A stretch of DNA of 64,000 bases from Pseudomonas brassicacearum. GTDB taxonomy: Bacteria > Pseudomonadota > Gammaproteobacteria > Pseudomonadales > Pseudomonadaceae. The notes beneath the pieces are model-generated. The model saw nothing but the letters and a program-made list of their open reading frames with translations, searched no databases and was not told where the DNA came from. Made by a program: the position numbers and the translations under genes. Of this stretch, positions 29,180-38,743 are shown piece by piece. The stretch is taken from NCBI RefSeq assembly GCF_000585995.1, contig NZ_CP007410.1, forward strand, positions 1 to 64,000, written 5' to 3'. Positions within the stretch are counted from its first letter, which is position 1, and each line of letters opens with the position of its first letter.

Positions 29180-29854
29180 TTATTTTCTAGAAAAATGTAC
29201 AACCAGTTTGTCGCCCGCGGTCTGCAGGACCTGGACCAGCACCAGCAGCAACACCACCGTGACCACCATGACGTCGGTCTGGAAACGCTGGTAACCGAAA
29301 CGGATCGCTAGATCGCCCAAGCCACCGGCGCCCACCACACCGGCCATGGCCGTGTAGGACACCAGCGTAATCGCTGTCACCGTAATCGCTGCAAAAATGC
29401 CTGGACGGGCTTCCGGCAGCAAGGCGTTGACGATGATCTGCCGGGTCGTCGCGCCCATGGCCTGGGTCGCTTCGATGATGCCGCGATCGACTTCGCGCAA
29501 GGCGGTTTCCACCAGGCGGGCGAAGAACGGCGTCGCGCCGACCACCAGCGGGGGAATCGCGCCAGCCACGCCCAGCGACGTGCCAGTGATCAATACCGTG
29601 AACGGAATCATCACGATCAACAGGATGATGAACGGCAGCGAGCGCAGGATATTCACGATCAGCGACAGCAGCGCATATACGCCCCGGGCTTCGAGCAACT
29701 GGCGCGGGCTGCAGAGGAACAGCAACACGCCCAAGGGCAGGCCGAGCAGCACGGTAAACAACAGCGAACCGAAGAGCATCAGGAAGGTGTCGCCGGTGGC
29801 TAGCCAGATTTCCAGCCAGTCGATGTTGGAGAAGAACGAACTCAACAGTTCCAT
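29180..29854 (-). CDS. metI: Methionine ABC transporter permease
   Basis: This 224-residue inner-membrane permease has five to six helices. The ABC permease EAA loop reads ALREVDRGIIEATQAMGATTRQIIVNALLPEARPG around residues 133-167. Its ATG shares one base with the metN stop (TAATG), showing translational coupling. It forms the MetNIQ importer with the flanking genes. Confidence 0.96.
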   Translation of the reverse strand: MELLSSFFSNIDWLEIWLATGDTFLMLFGSLLFTVLLGLPLGVLLFLCSPRQLLEARGVYALLSLIVNILRSLPFIILLIVMIPFTVLITGTSLGVAGAIPPLVVGATPFFARLVETALREVDRGIIEATQAMGATTRQIIVNALLPEARPGIFAAITVTAITLVSYTAMAGVVGAGGLGDLAIRFGYQRFQTDVMVVTVVLLLVLVQVLQTAGDKLVVHFSRK

Positions 29855-30861
29855 TAGCGCAGCACCTCCATGTGGACATCAGCCGCGGTGAAGCGGGCAA
29901 ACGCCGCCTCCATATCACCGCCGGTGATGGCGAGGGTCAGTTGCCCGTAGGGGGTGTCTTTGATGCGGTCGATGCGACCGGCCAGGATGCTGTAGTCCAC
30001 GCCGGTTTCCCGGGCGACGGTGCCGAGCAATGGCGCGTAGGTTGCTTCGCCCTGGAATGTCAGACGCACGATGCGCCCCGGTACGTGAGCAAAGTCGTCG
30101 CGCTGTTCGCTTTCGTCAATCTGCTCGTCTTCCTGGACAAAACGCTTGGTGGTCGGGTGCTTGGGATGCAGGAACACCTCGGCCACCGAGCCTTGCTCGA
30201 CAATCACGCCGGCGTCCATCACCGCCACTTGATCGCAGACCCGGCGGATTACGTCCATTTCATGGGTGATCAGCACGATGGTCAACTTCAGCTCGCGATT
30301 GATCTCCGCCAGCAGTTGCAAGACCGAGGCGGTGGTTTGCGGGTCGAGGGCACTGGTGGCTTCGTCGCACAGCAGGATCTTGGGTTTGGTCGCCAGGGCG
30401 CGGGCGATGCCGACGCGTTGTTTTTGACCGCCAGACAATTGCGCCGGGTATTTCTTGGCGTGATCGGATAAGCCCACGCGAGCGAGTAACTCGGCAACAC
30501 GGCGGTCGATTTCGCTGCGGGACAATTCGCCCGCCAGCGTCAGCGGCAGCGCCACGTTATCGGCCACGGTCTTGGACGCCAGCAGGTTGAAGTGCTGGAA
30601 AATCATCCCGACCTGTTGACGGAAACGCCGCAGGCCGCTGGCGTCCAGGGCGGTGACTTCTTCGCCGTCGACGATGATCTTGCCGCCGCTGGAGTCTTCC
30701 AGGCGGTTGATCAGGCGCAGCAGGGTACTTTTTCCCGCACCGGAATGGCCAATCAGGCCGAAGACCTGCCCGTTCTCAATCGTCAGACTGGTCGGGTGCA
30801 GGGCGGGGATATCCTTACCGGCGACCCGGTAGGTTTTATGGACGTTTTGAAACTCGATCAC
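29854..30861 (-). CDS. metN: Methionine ABC transporter ATP-binding protein
   Basis: This 335-residue ATPase powers methionine uptake. Walker [10 protein letters not shown] is near residue 38, signature [15 protein letters not shown] near 140, Walker [13 protein letters not shown], and switch His in LITHEMD. A C-terminal NIL domain (about 260-335) is the site of trans-inhibition by intracellular methionine in MetN proteins. It is the first gene of the operon. The 30862-31123 gap upstream is shared with katE and is divergent; no SAM riboswitch-like structure was recognised. Confidence 0.96.
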   Translation of the reverse strand: MIEFQNVHKTYRVAGKDIPALHPTSLTIENGQVFGLIGHSGAGKSTLLRLINRLEDSSGGKIIVDGEEVTALDASGLRRFRQQVGMIFQHFNLLASKTVADNVALPLTLAGELSRSEIDRRVAELLARVGLSDHAKKYPAQLSGGQKQRVGIARALATKPKILLCDEATSALDPQTTASVLQLLAEINRELKLTIVLITHEMDVIRRVCDQVAVMDAGVIVEQGSVAEVFLHPKHPTTKRFVQEDEQIDESEQRDDFAHVPGRIVRLTFQGEATYAPLLGTVARETGVDYSILAGRIDRIKDTPYGQLTLAITGGDMEAAFARFTAADVHMEVLR

Positions 30862-31123
30862 GTAGCGAACCTTGTGGGGCGCGTTGGAAAAGGGTCAGCG
30901 GTTAGCCGGGGGCGCATTTTAGCCTGTCCGTATAGAGGTTCTTAGCATTTATTTGCGATCAGACCTGTGATTTGGCAATAACACGATCAAAGGCCATAAA
31001 AAAGGAACACGGCCAAACGGCATCGGTCACTCATTAAGCCACTCGAAAATGCCCGGGTACGGAACCTGCGGTATCGAACTCAAGAGTCCTGGCCTCCGGG
31101 ATCGCAAAGAGGAGTTATGCCTG

Positions 31124-33262
31124 ATGAGTACCAAAAAGCCCACGGTCAACAAGAGCCAACTGGCCGGGACCGACACCTTGGATCGCGGCAACACCAACGC
31201 CAAGCTCGAGAGCCTGGAGCCGTTTCGCTCCGACGCCACCGAGCAGGCTTTGCGCACCAATCAGGGTGTGAAAATCGCCGATAACCAGAACACCCTCCGG
31301 GCCGGCGCCCGCGGCCCGTCGCTTCTGGAAGACTTCATCATGCGTGAAAAAATCACGCATTTTGACCATGAACGGATCCCGGAACGCATCGTTCACGCCC
31401 GCGGTACCGGCGCCCATGGATACTTTCAGAGCTATGAAGCGCATTCGGCACTGACCAAGGCCGGATTCCTACAAGACCCAAGCAAGAAAACCCCGGTGTT
31501 CGTGCGTTTTTCCACCGTGCAAGGCCCACGGGGTTCCGGCGACACCGTGCGGGACGTTCGTGGCTTTGCGGTCAAGTTCTTCACCGAGGAAGGCAACTTC
31601 GATCTGGTGGGCAACAACATGCCGGTGTTTTTCATCCAGGATGCGATCAAATTCCCCGATTTTGTCCACGCGGTGAAACCCGAACCCCACAATGAAATCC
31701 CTACCGGCGGTTCAGCCCACGACACGTTTTGGGATTTTGTCTCGCTGGTGCCGGAATCGGCGCACATGGTGATCTGGGCGATGTCCGACCGGGCCATTCC
31801 GAAAAGCCTGCGGAGCATGCAGGGCTTCGGTGTGCACACCTTCCGCATGATCAACGCCGAAGGCAAAAGCAGCTTCGTCAAATTCCACTGGCGGCCAACA
31901 GTCGGTACTTGCTCGTTAGTGTGGGACGAAGCCCAGAAGCTGGCGGGTAAGGATACTGACTACCACCGTCGCGATCTCTGGGAGTCGATCGAGATGGGGG
32001 ACTACCCAGAATGGGAATTTGGCGTACAAATCGTCGCCGAGGAAGACGAGCATAAATTCGACTTCGACCTGCTCGACCCGACCAAGATCATCCCGGAAGA
32101 ACTCGTGCCTATCACGCCCCTGGGCAAGATGGTGCTGAACCGTAACCCGGACAATTTCTTCGCCGAGGTCGAGCAAGTCGCCTTCTGCCCTGGGCACATC
32201 GTGCCGGGCATCGACTTTTCCAACGACCCCTTGCTGCAGGGCCGGTTGTTTTCCTACACCGATACGCAAATCAGCCGACTCGGCGGGCCGAATTTTCATG
32301 AGCTGCCGATCAACCGGGCGATCACCCCGGTGCACAACGGTCAGCGTGACGCCATGCACCGCACCACCATCGATAAGGGGCGCACGTCCTACGAGCCGAA
32401 CTCCATCGATGGTGGCTGGCCGAAGGAAACCCCGCCAGGCCCTGAAGACGGTGGCTTCGAAAGCTATCCGGAGCGCATCGATGCCTACAAGATCCGCCAG
32501 CGCAGTGAGTCGTTTGGCGATCACTTCTCCCAGGCCCGGCTGTTCTACAAGAGCATGAGTGCCCACGAGCAAGAGCACATCATTGCCGCCTACAGCTTCG
32601 AACTGGGCAAGGTAGAGCGTGAATTCATCCGGGCGCGGCAGGTCAACGAGATCCTGGCTAACATCGATCTGGAACTGGCTGCGCGGGTGGCAAAAAACCT
32701 GGGGCTGACCGCCCCCACTGCGGGCACCGTCGATGTGCCGAAAACCTCTCTGGAGCAATCGCCGGCCTTGAGCCAGGCGAACCTGCTGCCTGGGGACATC
32801 AAGACGCGAAAAGTGGCGGTGCTGGTGGCTAACGGTGTCGATGGCGCGATCATCGATGCGCTCAAGCAGGCTTTGAAGGCGCAGGGCGCCCACGCCAAGG
32901 TGCTGGGGCCGACTTCTGCGCCAGTGACCACCGCTGATGGGAAAACGCTACCGGTGGATGCGTCCATGGAAGGGTTGCCGTCCATTGCCTTTGATGCGGT
33001 GTTCGTGCCGGGTGGCGCGGAGTCGATCAAGGCCTTGAGTACCGACGGCGTGGCCCTGCATTACTTGCTTGAAGCCTATAAGCACCTCAAGGCCATTGCT
33101 CTGAATGGCGAAGCGCGGCAATTGCTGGTGTTGTTGAAGCTGGAGGCGGATGCGGGGCTGATTCCTGACGCGGATGCTGGCAAGTTCCAGGCATTCTTCG
33201 ACGCGATTGCCCAGCATCGGGTGTGGGCGCGGGAGCCTAAGGCGAAGGCGATTCCGGCTTGA
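31124..33262 (+). CDS. katE: Catalase HPII, large-subunit clade
   Basis: This monofunctional haem catalase of 712 residues decomposes hydrogen peroxide. The distal His is His91 in [11 protein letters not shown] and the distal Asn is in [10 protein letters not shown]. The proximal haem Tyr378 is in RLFSYTDTQ. After the catalase core (to about 560) comes the class I glutamine amidotransferase-like flavodoxin domain characteristic of large-subunit catalases ([15 protein letters not shown] ... [13 protein letters not shown]). The ATG at 31124 has GAGGAG 9 bases upstream; the frame open to 31049 is not homologous. It sits between metN and the zinc locus, probably as an insertion relative to PAO1. 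Confidence 0.96.
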   Translation: MSTKKPTVNKSQLAGTDTLDRGNTNAKLESLEPFRSDATEQALRTNQGVKIADNQNTLRAGARGPSLLEDFIMREKITHFDHERIPERIVHARGTGAHGYFQSYEAHSALTKAGFLQDPSKKTPVFVRFSTVQGPRGSGDTVRDVRGFAVKFFTEEGNFDLVGNNMPVFFIQDAIKFPDFVHAVKPEPHNEIPTGGSAHDTFWDFVSLVPESAHMVIWAMSDRAIPKSLRSMQGFGVHTFRMINAEGKSSFVKFHWRPTVGTCSLVWDEAQKLAGKDTDYHRRDLWESIEMGDYPEWEFGVQIVAEEDEHKFDFDLLDPTKIIPEELVPITPLGKMVLNRNPDNFFAEVEQVAFCPGHIVPGIDFSNDPLLQGRLFSYTDTQISRLGGPNFHELPINRAITPVHNGQRDAMHRTTIDKGRTSYEPNSIDGGWPKETPPGPEDGGFESYPERIDAYKIRQRSESFGDHFSQARLFYKSMSAHEQEHIIAAYSFELGKVEREFIRARQVNEILANIDLELAARVAKNLGLTAPTAGTVDVPKTSLEQSPALSQANLLPGDIKTRKVAVLVANGVDGAIIDALKQALKAQGAHAKVLGPTSAPVTTADGKTLPVDASMEGLPSIAFDAVFVPGGAESIKALSTDGVALHYLLEAYKHLKAIALNGEARQLLVLLKLEADAGLIPDADAGKFQAFFDAIAQHRVWAREPKAKAIPA

Positions 33263-33300
33263 TGGGTGTCCGAAAGAGACTTGTTGTCTGGTAGGGCGCT

Positions 33301-33391
33301 ATCGCGAGCAAGCTCGCTCCCACATTGGATCTAGGGTGATCACAGTTTAGTGATCGACACATGACTACTGTGGGGGCGAGCTTGCTCCGGG
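33301..33391. repeat. Inverted pair of GAGCGAGCTTGCTC-type REP elements
   Basis: ATCGCGAGCAAGCTCGCTCC and a degraded complementary copy TGTGGGGGCGAGCTTGCTCC lie 60 bases apart between convergent katE and the lipoprotein gene. The centre has GATCACAGTTTAGTGATC, a short palindrome. Confidence 0.8.
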
Positions 33392-33410
33392 CGGCGTTCC
33401 GACGATGCTT

Positions 33411-34124
33411 TCAGGGCTTGCGCGGAGTCAGCACCATCTGCGCCGGCACATTGCGCAGGGTCTGCTTGCGAAGGTTCAGTTCAAACCCCGGATCAAGCTT
33501 TTTAACCCGCTTGGTCAGCAAGGTCGCTAGCCACGGATAGTCATCGGTGCGCGGCGCCTGGATGCTGACGTCACACTGATAATTCACTACATCGGCGGCA
33601 ATGGCGTCCAGTTGGCGCCGCATTTTCTGGATATCGCCGATATTAAGCGCAACGGTGGTGCTCTCGGCACTCGGATCAATCACTTTGGCAACCGGTTTGG
33701 CTTCGGCGGCCTGGAGGGCGGCCTCGGCTTTTTCCAGCTCGGCCTTGCGGGCTTCGGCAATGGCGCTGTTGACCTCACCGGACAGTGCCGGCGCCTTGGG
33801 CATCAAGGCACGTGCACGGCTCAGTGCGGTGGTGGCGGCGTTTACATCGCCTTTTTGCAGATCGATCTGGCTGCGGCGCAGATACGCCTCGGCCAATTGC
33901 CGTTGGTAGGGTTCCAGCGCCGGATCTTCGGGCGTCTGGGCCTGCAAGGCGGCCAGTTGATCTTCAGCGGTGGCCAGCTCATTGCTGGCCAGGCTTTGTT
34001 CCAGCTGCGCGATGGCCGGGCCCCGCGTATCGGGAGCCTCGGTGACCGGCGGTGAACTCTGGCAAGCGCCCAGTAGCAGGGAAAATGCGACAAGGAGCAG
34101 ATAACGGGAGGCGAACGGCTTCAT
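33411..34124 (-). CDS. PA5502-family lipoprotein
   Basis: The 237-residue protein has a signal peptide and lipobox LLLGAC (Cys at about residue 21). A TPR-like helical region with repeated Ala/Leu/Gln heptads (about 35-140) follows, then a C-terminal domain with two conserved-looking blocks. It lies downstream of znuB in the position of PA5502 in PAO1. Co-conservation with the zinc uptake genes suggests a link, but the znuB-to-lipoprotein gap of 37 bases is the only evidence of co-transcription. Biochemical function is unknown. Confidence 0.85.
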   Translation of the reverse strand: MKPFASRYLLLVAFSLLLGACQSSPPVTEAPDTRGPAIAQLEQSLASNELATAEDQLAALQAQTPEDPALEPYQRQLAEAYLRRSQIDLQKGDVNAATTALSRARALMPKAPALSGEVNSAIAEARKAELEKAEAALQAAEAKPVAKVIDPSAESTTVALNIGDIQKMRRQLDAIAADVVNYQCDVSIQAPRTDDYPWLATLLTKRVKKLDPGFELNLRKQTLRNVPAQMVLTPRKP

Positions 34125-34161
34125 TCCTGCGACTCTCTATTTGCGCAAAAAGCGAGCAAGT

Positions 34162-34950
34162 CTACACCCCTCGGCGGGGCAGGACAAAACTCAGCAGAAA
34201 CAGCGCAGCGGCGCTGACCACGATCGACGGCCCCGCCGGGGTGTCCTTGAACCACGACAACGCCAGCCCGCCACACACCGCGAGCATGCCCAGCAGGCTC
34301 GCGCCCAGGGCCATCTGCTCCGGGGAGCGGGCGTGCCGCTGTGCCGCCGCCGCCGGAATGATCAGCAACGACGTAATCAGCAACACACCGACGATTTTCA
34401 TCGCCACGGCGATCACCACGGCAATCAGCAGCATCAGCGCCAAACGCAAACCCACCACGGGCAGGCCTTCGACCCGCGCCAATTCCTCGTGCACGGTGAC
34501 GGCCAGCAACGGGCGCCAGAGCGCAACCAGCAACAGCAGCACCGCCGCGCTGCCGCCCAGGATCCACGACAGGTCCATGGGGCTGATGGCCAACAGATCA
34601 CCGAACAGGTAGGCCATCAGATCAATTCGCACGTCGTGCATGAAGCTTAGTACCACCAGCCCGAGGGACAGGGTACTGGGGGCCAAAATGCCCAGCAGCG
34701 TGTCGGATGCCAGCGGTTGGCGCTGTTGCAAGGTCACCAGCAGCACCGCCAGCAACAGGCAGCCGACGGTCACCGCCACCGCAGGACTGACGTCTAGCAG
34801 AAACCCAAGCGCTACGCCCAGCAACGCCGCGTGGGACAGGGTGTCGCCGAAATAGGCCATGCGCCGCCAGACCACGAACGAACCCAAGGGGCCGGCCACC
34901 AGCGCGAGGGCCAGGCCTGCGAGCAGGGCGTACAACAGAAAATCAGCCAT
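34162..34950 (-). CDS. znuB: Zinc ABC transporter permease ZnuB
   Basis: This 262-residue permease has about eight helices and imports Zn2+ with ZnuC and Znu[23 protein letters not shown] is the family signature near residue 29-50. Its ATG overlaps the znuC 3' end by 8 bases, so it is translationally coupled. Longer in-frame starts up to 35100 lie entirely inside znuC and are unlikely. Confidence 0.95.
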   Translation of the reverse strand: MADFLLYALLAGLALALVAGPLGSFVVWRRMAYFGDTLSHAALLGVALGFLLDVSPAVAVTVGCLLLAVLLVTLQQRQPLASDTLLGILAPSTLSLGLVVLSFMHDVRIDLMAYLFGDLLAISPMDLSWILGGSAAVLLLLVALWRPLLAVTVHEELARVEGLPVVGLRLALMLLIAVVIAVAMKIVGVLLITSLLIIPAAAAQRHARSPEQMALGASLLGMLAVCGGLALSWFKDTPAGPSIVVSAAALFLLSFVLPRRGV

Positions 34951-35725
34951 GCTTGCAGCCATCTCCATGAACATGGGTAGAAACAGAGGATTCGCTGACC
35001 ACTGAGCCATGCAGGTCATGGGCGTGGTCATGATGGTGGTGATAAATCGCCAGGCTTTGTGCGTTCTTTCCGAACAGCTCGACGAAAGCCGGATCGCCAC
35101 TGACCTGCTCAGGGTGCCCGGAACAGCAAACGTGCCGGTTGAGGCAGACCACCTGGTCGGTGGTGCTCATCACCAGGTGCAAGTCGTGGGACACCATCAG
35201 CACGCCGCAACCGTGGCGGTCGCGCAAACGAGTGATCAGGCTGTACAGCTCGGCTTGGCCGGCCACGTCGACGCCTTGCACCGGCTCGTCGAGTACCAGC
35301 AATTCAGGTTCACGCAGCAGGGCACGGGCCAGCAGCACGCGCTGCATTTCGCCACCGGAAACACTTTGCACCGGGCTGTCGATCACCTGTTCGGCGCCGA
35401 CTTCCTTGAGCGCCGCCAAGGCTCGCTCGCGATCCACCCCCGGCACCAGGCGCAGAAAGCGCAACACCGACAGCGGCAGCGTCGGGTCGACATGGAGTTT
35501 TTGCGGCATGTAGCCAACCCGTAGCTTCGGCTTGCGCCAGACACTGCCGCTGTCGGGCTTGAGCAAACCCAGCACGGCGCGCACGAGGGTGGTCTTGCCG
35601 GCGCCATTGGGGCCGATCAGGGTGACGATCTGCCCCGGCTCGACGCTCAGCTGGATGTTGTCCAGCACGCTTTGCCCGGCGAACGTCACGGCCACCTGCT
35701 CGAGGCGGATCAAGGCGTTGCTCAT
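34943..35725 (-). CDS. znuC: Zinc ABC transporter ATP-binding protein ZnuC
   Basis: This 260-residue ATPase has Walker [10 protein letters not shown] near residue 37, signature [17 protein letters not shown] and Walker [13 protein letters not shown]. The C-terminal tail is His-rich ([13 protein letters not shown] and a final [10 protein letters not shown]), a likely metal-binding extension. Its ATG overlaps the zur stop by one base (TGATG). It is the second gene of zur-znuC-znuB. Confidence 0.96.
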   Translation of the reverse strand: MSNALIRLEQVAVTFAGQSVLDNIQLSVEPGQIVTLIGPNGAGKTTLVRAVLGLLKPDSGSVWRKPKLRVGYMPQKLHVDPTLPLSVLRFLRLVPGVDRERALAALKEVGAEQVIDSPVQSVSGGEMQRVLLARALLREPELLVLDEPVQGVDVAGQAELYSLITRLRDRHGCGVLMVSHDLHLVMSTTDQVVCLNRHVCCSGHPEQVSGDPAFVELFGKNAQSLAIYHHHHDHAHDLHGSVVSESSVSTHVHGDGCKHG

Positions 35726-36207
35726 CAGGCCCCCTGGCAGCCGGAGCACAGACCCACCACTTCGACGGTCTGGCTGTCGACCACGAAGCCGACGTCCTTG
35801 GCGCTGGCGATGATCGCATCGCTGATGGACTTCTGTTCCAGCTCGATGGCGGCGTGGCATTGCCGGCAGATCAGGAACTGGCCTTGGTGGGCGTGCTCCG
35901 GATGGTTGCAGCCGACGAAAGCGTTCAGCGACGAGATGCGGTGCACCAGGCCGTTCTCCAACAGGAAATCCAGCGCCCGATAGACCGTTGGCGGCGCGGC
36001 GCGGCGGCCATCCTGCTCACTGAGCACGGCGAGGATGTCGTAGGCGCCCAGCGGCTTGTGGCTTTGCCAGACCAGCTCGAGCACGCGTCGACGCAGCGCG
36101 GTCAGGCGCAACCCCTGGCGTGCGCAGATGGCATCGGCCTCGGACAGCGCGGTGTGCACGCAGTGAGAGTGATCGTGGGGGCGACTGGCAAGGGGTGTGA
36201 TAGGCAT
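35725..36207 (-). CDS. zur: Zinc uptake regulator Zur (Fur family)
   Basis: This 160-residue Fur-family repressor binds DNA when loaded with zinc. It has a winged-helix N-terminal region ([15 protein letters not shown] ... [15 protein letters not shown]) and two CxxC pairs (CRQC and CSGC) for the structural zinc. [13 protein letters not shown] and the His-rich N-terminus (HDHSHCVH) add possible metal ligands. It is the first gene of zur-znuC-znuB and divergent from znuA, so it likely represses both transcripts and itself. The orthologue in PAO1 was called Np20. Confidence 0.95.
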   Translation of the reverse strand: MPITPLASRPHDHSHCVHTALSEADAICARQGLRLTALRRRVLELVWQSHKPLGAYDILAVLSEQDGRRAAPPTVYRALDFLLENGLVHRISSLNAFVGCNHPEHAHQGQFLICRQCHAAIELEQKSISDAIIASAKDVGFVVDSQTVEVVGLCSGCQGA

Positions 36208-36233
36208 GGGCAGCGACGAGTTTAGTGAGAGAC

Positions 36234-36246
36234 GTTATTATGTTAC
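36234..36246. promoter_or_regulatory. Candidate Zur-binding site between zur and znuA
   Basis: GTTATTATGTTAC is an imperfect match to the GTTAT-N3-ATAAC core of gamma-proteobacterial Zur boxes and sits in the 66-base divergent gap. Position is more persuasive than the sequence match. Confidence 0.45.
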
Positions 36247-36273
36247 CCGTTCTCAGCACTTCGAGTGGTCATC

Positions 36274-37203
36274 GTGTCCCGGATTTTTTCGATCTTTGTC
36301 GTTTTTGTCGCAAGTTTTCTGCTGACTGGCCCGGCCTGGGCCGACGTGAAAGTACTGACCAGCATCAAGCCGCTGCAGCTGATCGCCGCGGCGGTGCAGG
36401 ACGGCGTGGCCGTTCCCGAGGTGCTGCTGCCACCCGGCGCTTCGCCCCATCACTATGCGCTGCGGCCATCCGACGTACGGAAGGTGCAGTCGGTGGATCT
36501 GCTCTATTGGATCGGCCCCGACATGGAAAGCTTCCTGCCGCGCGTGCTCAACGGTCGTACGCTCCCTTCCGTGGCCATACAGGATTTGCCAGGGCTCAAA
36601 TTGCGTCACTTTGCCCAGGACAGCCAATCCCACGCCGAAGATGACCATGACGGCGACGAGCATGATCACGACCATCGCCCGGGTACGGTCGACGCCCATC
36701 TGTGGCTTTCGCCGACCAATGCGCGGGTGATCGCCGCAAAAATGGCGGCCGACTTGAGTGCGGCCGACCCGGCCAACGCCGCTCGCTATCAGAGCAATCT
36801 CAAGGGCTTCAACCAGCGTCTCGACGCCCTCGATACACGGCTGAAGGCGCGTCTGGCCGGGGTCGTGGGCAAGCCGTATTTCGTGTTCCACGAAGCATTC
36901 GACTATTTCGAGGACACCTACGGCCTCAAGCACGCCGGGGTGTTCGCCGTGGCCGCCGAAGTCCAGCCCGGTGCCCAACACGTGGCGGCGATGCGCACGC
37001 GCTTGCAGGCCGTGGGCAAGACCTGTGTGTTCAGCGAGCCGCCCTTGCGCCCGCGCCTGGCCGAGACCCTGGTGGCCGGGTTGCCGGTGAAGCTGGCGGA
37101 GCTGGATGCACTCGGCGGCTATACCCCGGCGACAGCGCAGGGGTATGAGCAGTTGTTGGAGAAGTTGGGCAATGATCTGGCGGGGTGCTTGGAGTCGTTA
37201 TAA
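36274..37203 (+). CDS. znuA: Zinc ABC transporter substrate-binding protein ZnuA
   Basis: This is a cluster A-I periplasmic metal-binding protein of about 309 residues. The signal peptide ends GPAWA. Predicted Zn ligands are His in PPGASPHHYALRPSD, His in DAHLWLSP and His in VFHEAFDYF. The acidic/His loop HAEDDHDGDEHDHDH (about residues 120-135) is the charged flexible loop typical of ZnuA. GTG at 36274 (MSRIFSIF) is preferred; GTG at 36265 is also in frame. It is divergent from zur. Confidence 0.94.
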   Translation: MSRIFSIFVVFVASFLLTGPAWADVKVLTSIKPLQLIAAAVQDGVAVPEVLLPPGASPHHYALRPSDVRKVQSVDLLYWIGPDMESFLPRVLNGRTLPSVAIQDLPGLKLRHFAQDSQSHAEDDHDGDEHDHDHRPGTVDAHLWLSPTNARVIAAKMAADLSAADPANAARYQSNLKGFNQRLDALDTRLKARLAGVVGKPYFVFHEAFDYFEDTYGLKHAGVFAVAAEVQPGAQHVAAMRTRLQAVGKTCVFSEPPLRPRLAETLVAGLPVKLAELDALGGYTPATAQGYEQLLEKLGNDLAGCLESL

Positions 37204-37223
37204 CGCCGTCGATGCACAAACCT

Positions 37224-37347
37224 GTGGCGAGGGGATTTATCCCCGCTGGGCTGCGAAGCAGCCCCTGTTTTCGATCTGACGGACCGCAGCGGCAGATATT
37301 TCTTGGGGGCCGCTGCGCGCCCCAACGGGGATAAATCCCCTCGCCAC
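37224..37347. repeat. REPIN: inverted pair of GAGGGGATTTATCCCC-type REP elements
   Basis: GTGGCGAGGGGATTTATCCC at the left is matched by GGGATAAATCCCCTCGCCAC at the right. The spacer contains GGACCGCAGCGGC and GGGGGCCGCTGCGCGCCCC hairpins. It fills the gap between convergent znuA and thrB. Confidence 0.92.
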
Positions 37348-37371
37348 AAGAGCATCCTGTTTCGCGCCTGG

Positions 37372-38322
37372 TTACAGGGCGAAAGGCAACAACGCGCTGA
37401 CCGTCTGCCGCTGCGCCAACCGCTGCTGGAACTCCATCGGATCGTGAATCAACACGTCCTGCCCGGCAAACGATTCGGCGGCGATCAACCGTGACAGCCA
37501 GAACCGCACGCACGCCACGCGCAGCAGGGTTGGCCATAGCTCGGCCTCGGCGGCGGTGAACGGTCGCAGCGCCGCATAGGCTCCCAGCAACGCCCGCGCC
37601 CTTGCGCCATCGAGCACACCGTCGTCATCCGAACACCAGTCGTTCAAGGCAATGGCGACGTCATACAGCATCGGCCCGGAGCAGGCATTGTAGAAGTCGA
37701 TCAGCCCGGTCAGGTGCGTGCCCTCGAACATCGCGTTGTCGCGGAACAGGTCCGCGTGGATGTTGGCTCGGGGCAGCGCCAGGATGCCTACCTTCTTCAG
37801 CGAAATTTCCTCCAGCGCAGCCTCCAGCAACTGACGCGGCGCGGCATCGAGGTGCGACAGCAGCTTCGTGCCCTCCTCCTGCATCCAGTCCAGGCCGCGA
37901 TCGGTCTTGCGCTTGATCATGTTGTCCCGGGTCGCCAAGTGCAGATGCGCCAGCAACTCCCCGACCTGGGCGCAATGCTGCGCGTTGGCCTGCTTGATGT
38001 GCTTGCCCGCCAGGCGCGGTTGCAACAGCGCCGGCTTGCCCGCTAGTTCCCGCAGCGCCACGCCGTCAGTGGTGCGCAAGGCGTAAGGTACTGGCAGGTT
38101 GGCGTCGTGCAGCACGTCCAGCAGTTCGATGAAGAACGGCATTTCCTGCACCGGGCCGCGCTCGACCAAGGTCAGGACGAATTCGCCCTGCTCCAGGCTG
38201 ATAAAGAAATTGGTATTTTCGCTACCGGCGGCGATCCCCTGGAAATCAAGCAGACGGCCAAGCCCATAAGGGGCGAGAAAGGTTTCCAGCTCGGGCCGAG
38301 CCAGGGGCGTGAACACAGACAT
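37372..38322 (-). CDS. thrB: Homoserine kinase, aminoglycoside-phosphotransferase-like (ThrB type II)
   Basis: This 316-residue kinase phosphorylates homoserine in threonine synthesis. It belongs to the APH-fold class found in pseudomonads rather than the GHMP class. The catalytic loop ANIHADLFRDNAMF carries the base Asp, and LIDFYNACSGP holds the metal-binding Asp. GSENTNFFI near residue 33 is the nucleotide-binding strand. It is transcribed after the DUF2782 gene, 59 bases downstream. Confidence 0.94.
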   Translation of the reverse strand: MSVFTPLARPELETFLAPYGLGRLLDFQGIAAGSENTNFFISLEQGEFVLTLVERGPVQEMPFFIELLDVLHDANLPVPYALRTTDGVALRELAGKPALLQPRLAGKHIKQANAQHCAQVGELLAHLHLATRDNMIKRKTDRGLDWMQEEGTKLLSHLDAAPRQLLEAALEEISLKKVGILALPRANIHADLFRDNAMFEGTHLTGLIDFYNACSGPMLYDVAIALNDWCSDDDGVLDGARARALLGAYAALRPFTAAEAELWPTLLRVACVRFWLSRLIAAESFAGQDVLIHDPMEFQQRLAQRQTVSALLPFAL

Positions 38323-38381
38323 GGTTAAAACTGCCAGTACGGGCGCCCTTCAGCGGGCGCCGGTTGAAGTGCAGAGCGGTA

Positions 38382-38669
38382 TTACCACTCAAAGATTTTC
38401 CAGGACGGAATCAGCATATCCGGCTGGTCCGAACGGATGAAGTTTGCATCGCTGCCGTCGGCCCGCACCAAGAAATAGGGCTTGCCGTTCTTGGGCGTGA
38501 CCTTGATCGCGTACAAAAATCCGTTTTGCCGGTACTCCTGAATGGTTTTATCGCCTTCGGTGCGGATGGTGACATCCGGGTCCGCCGAGGGTGCGTCGTC
38601 CGCCGCCATGACGGCCAACGGGGTGATTGCAAACAAGCCAGCCAGTAACAGGCGATTGAGTGTACGCAT
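38382..38669 (-). CDS. DUF2782 domain protein, secreted
   Basis: This 95-residue protein has a signal peptide (1-22, AVMA) and one small domain with the conserved core TIQEYRQNGFLYAIKV and PYFLVRADG. It lies between thrB and polA as PA5494 does in PAO1. Function is unknown. It is divergent from polA with a 74-base gap and probably forms an operon with thrB. Confidence 0.9.
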   Translation of the reverse strand: MRTLNRLLLAGLFAITPLAVMAADDAPSADPDVTIRTEGDKTIQEYRQNGFLYAIKVTPKNGKPYFLVRADGSDANFIRSDQPDMLIPSWKIFEW

Positions 38670-38743
38670 GATAACCTTGTCCCTTTGTCGTCAACGGTCC
38701 CGCTATTCTAGCCCCGGACCCGCCGAAAAGGTTGATCCTGCTC

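Noticed and set aside
30862..31048. Possible SAM riboswitch upstream of metN
   Set aside because: No SAM-I, SAM-II or related core motif was recognised, and pseudomonads generally do not use it here.
31117..31123. ATG at 31117 as katE start
   Set aside because: It is out of frame with the catalase; ATG at 31124 is in frame with proper spacing from GAGGAG.
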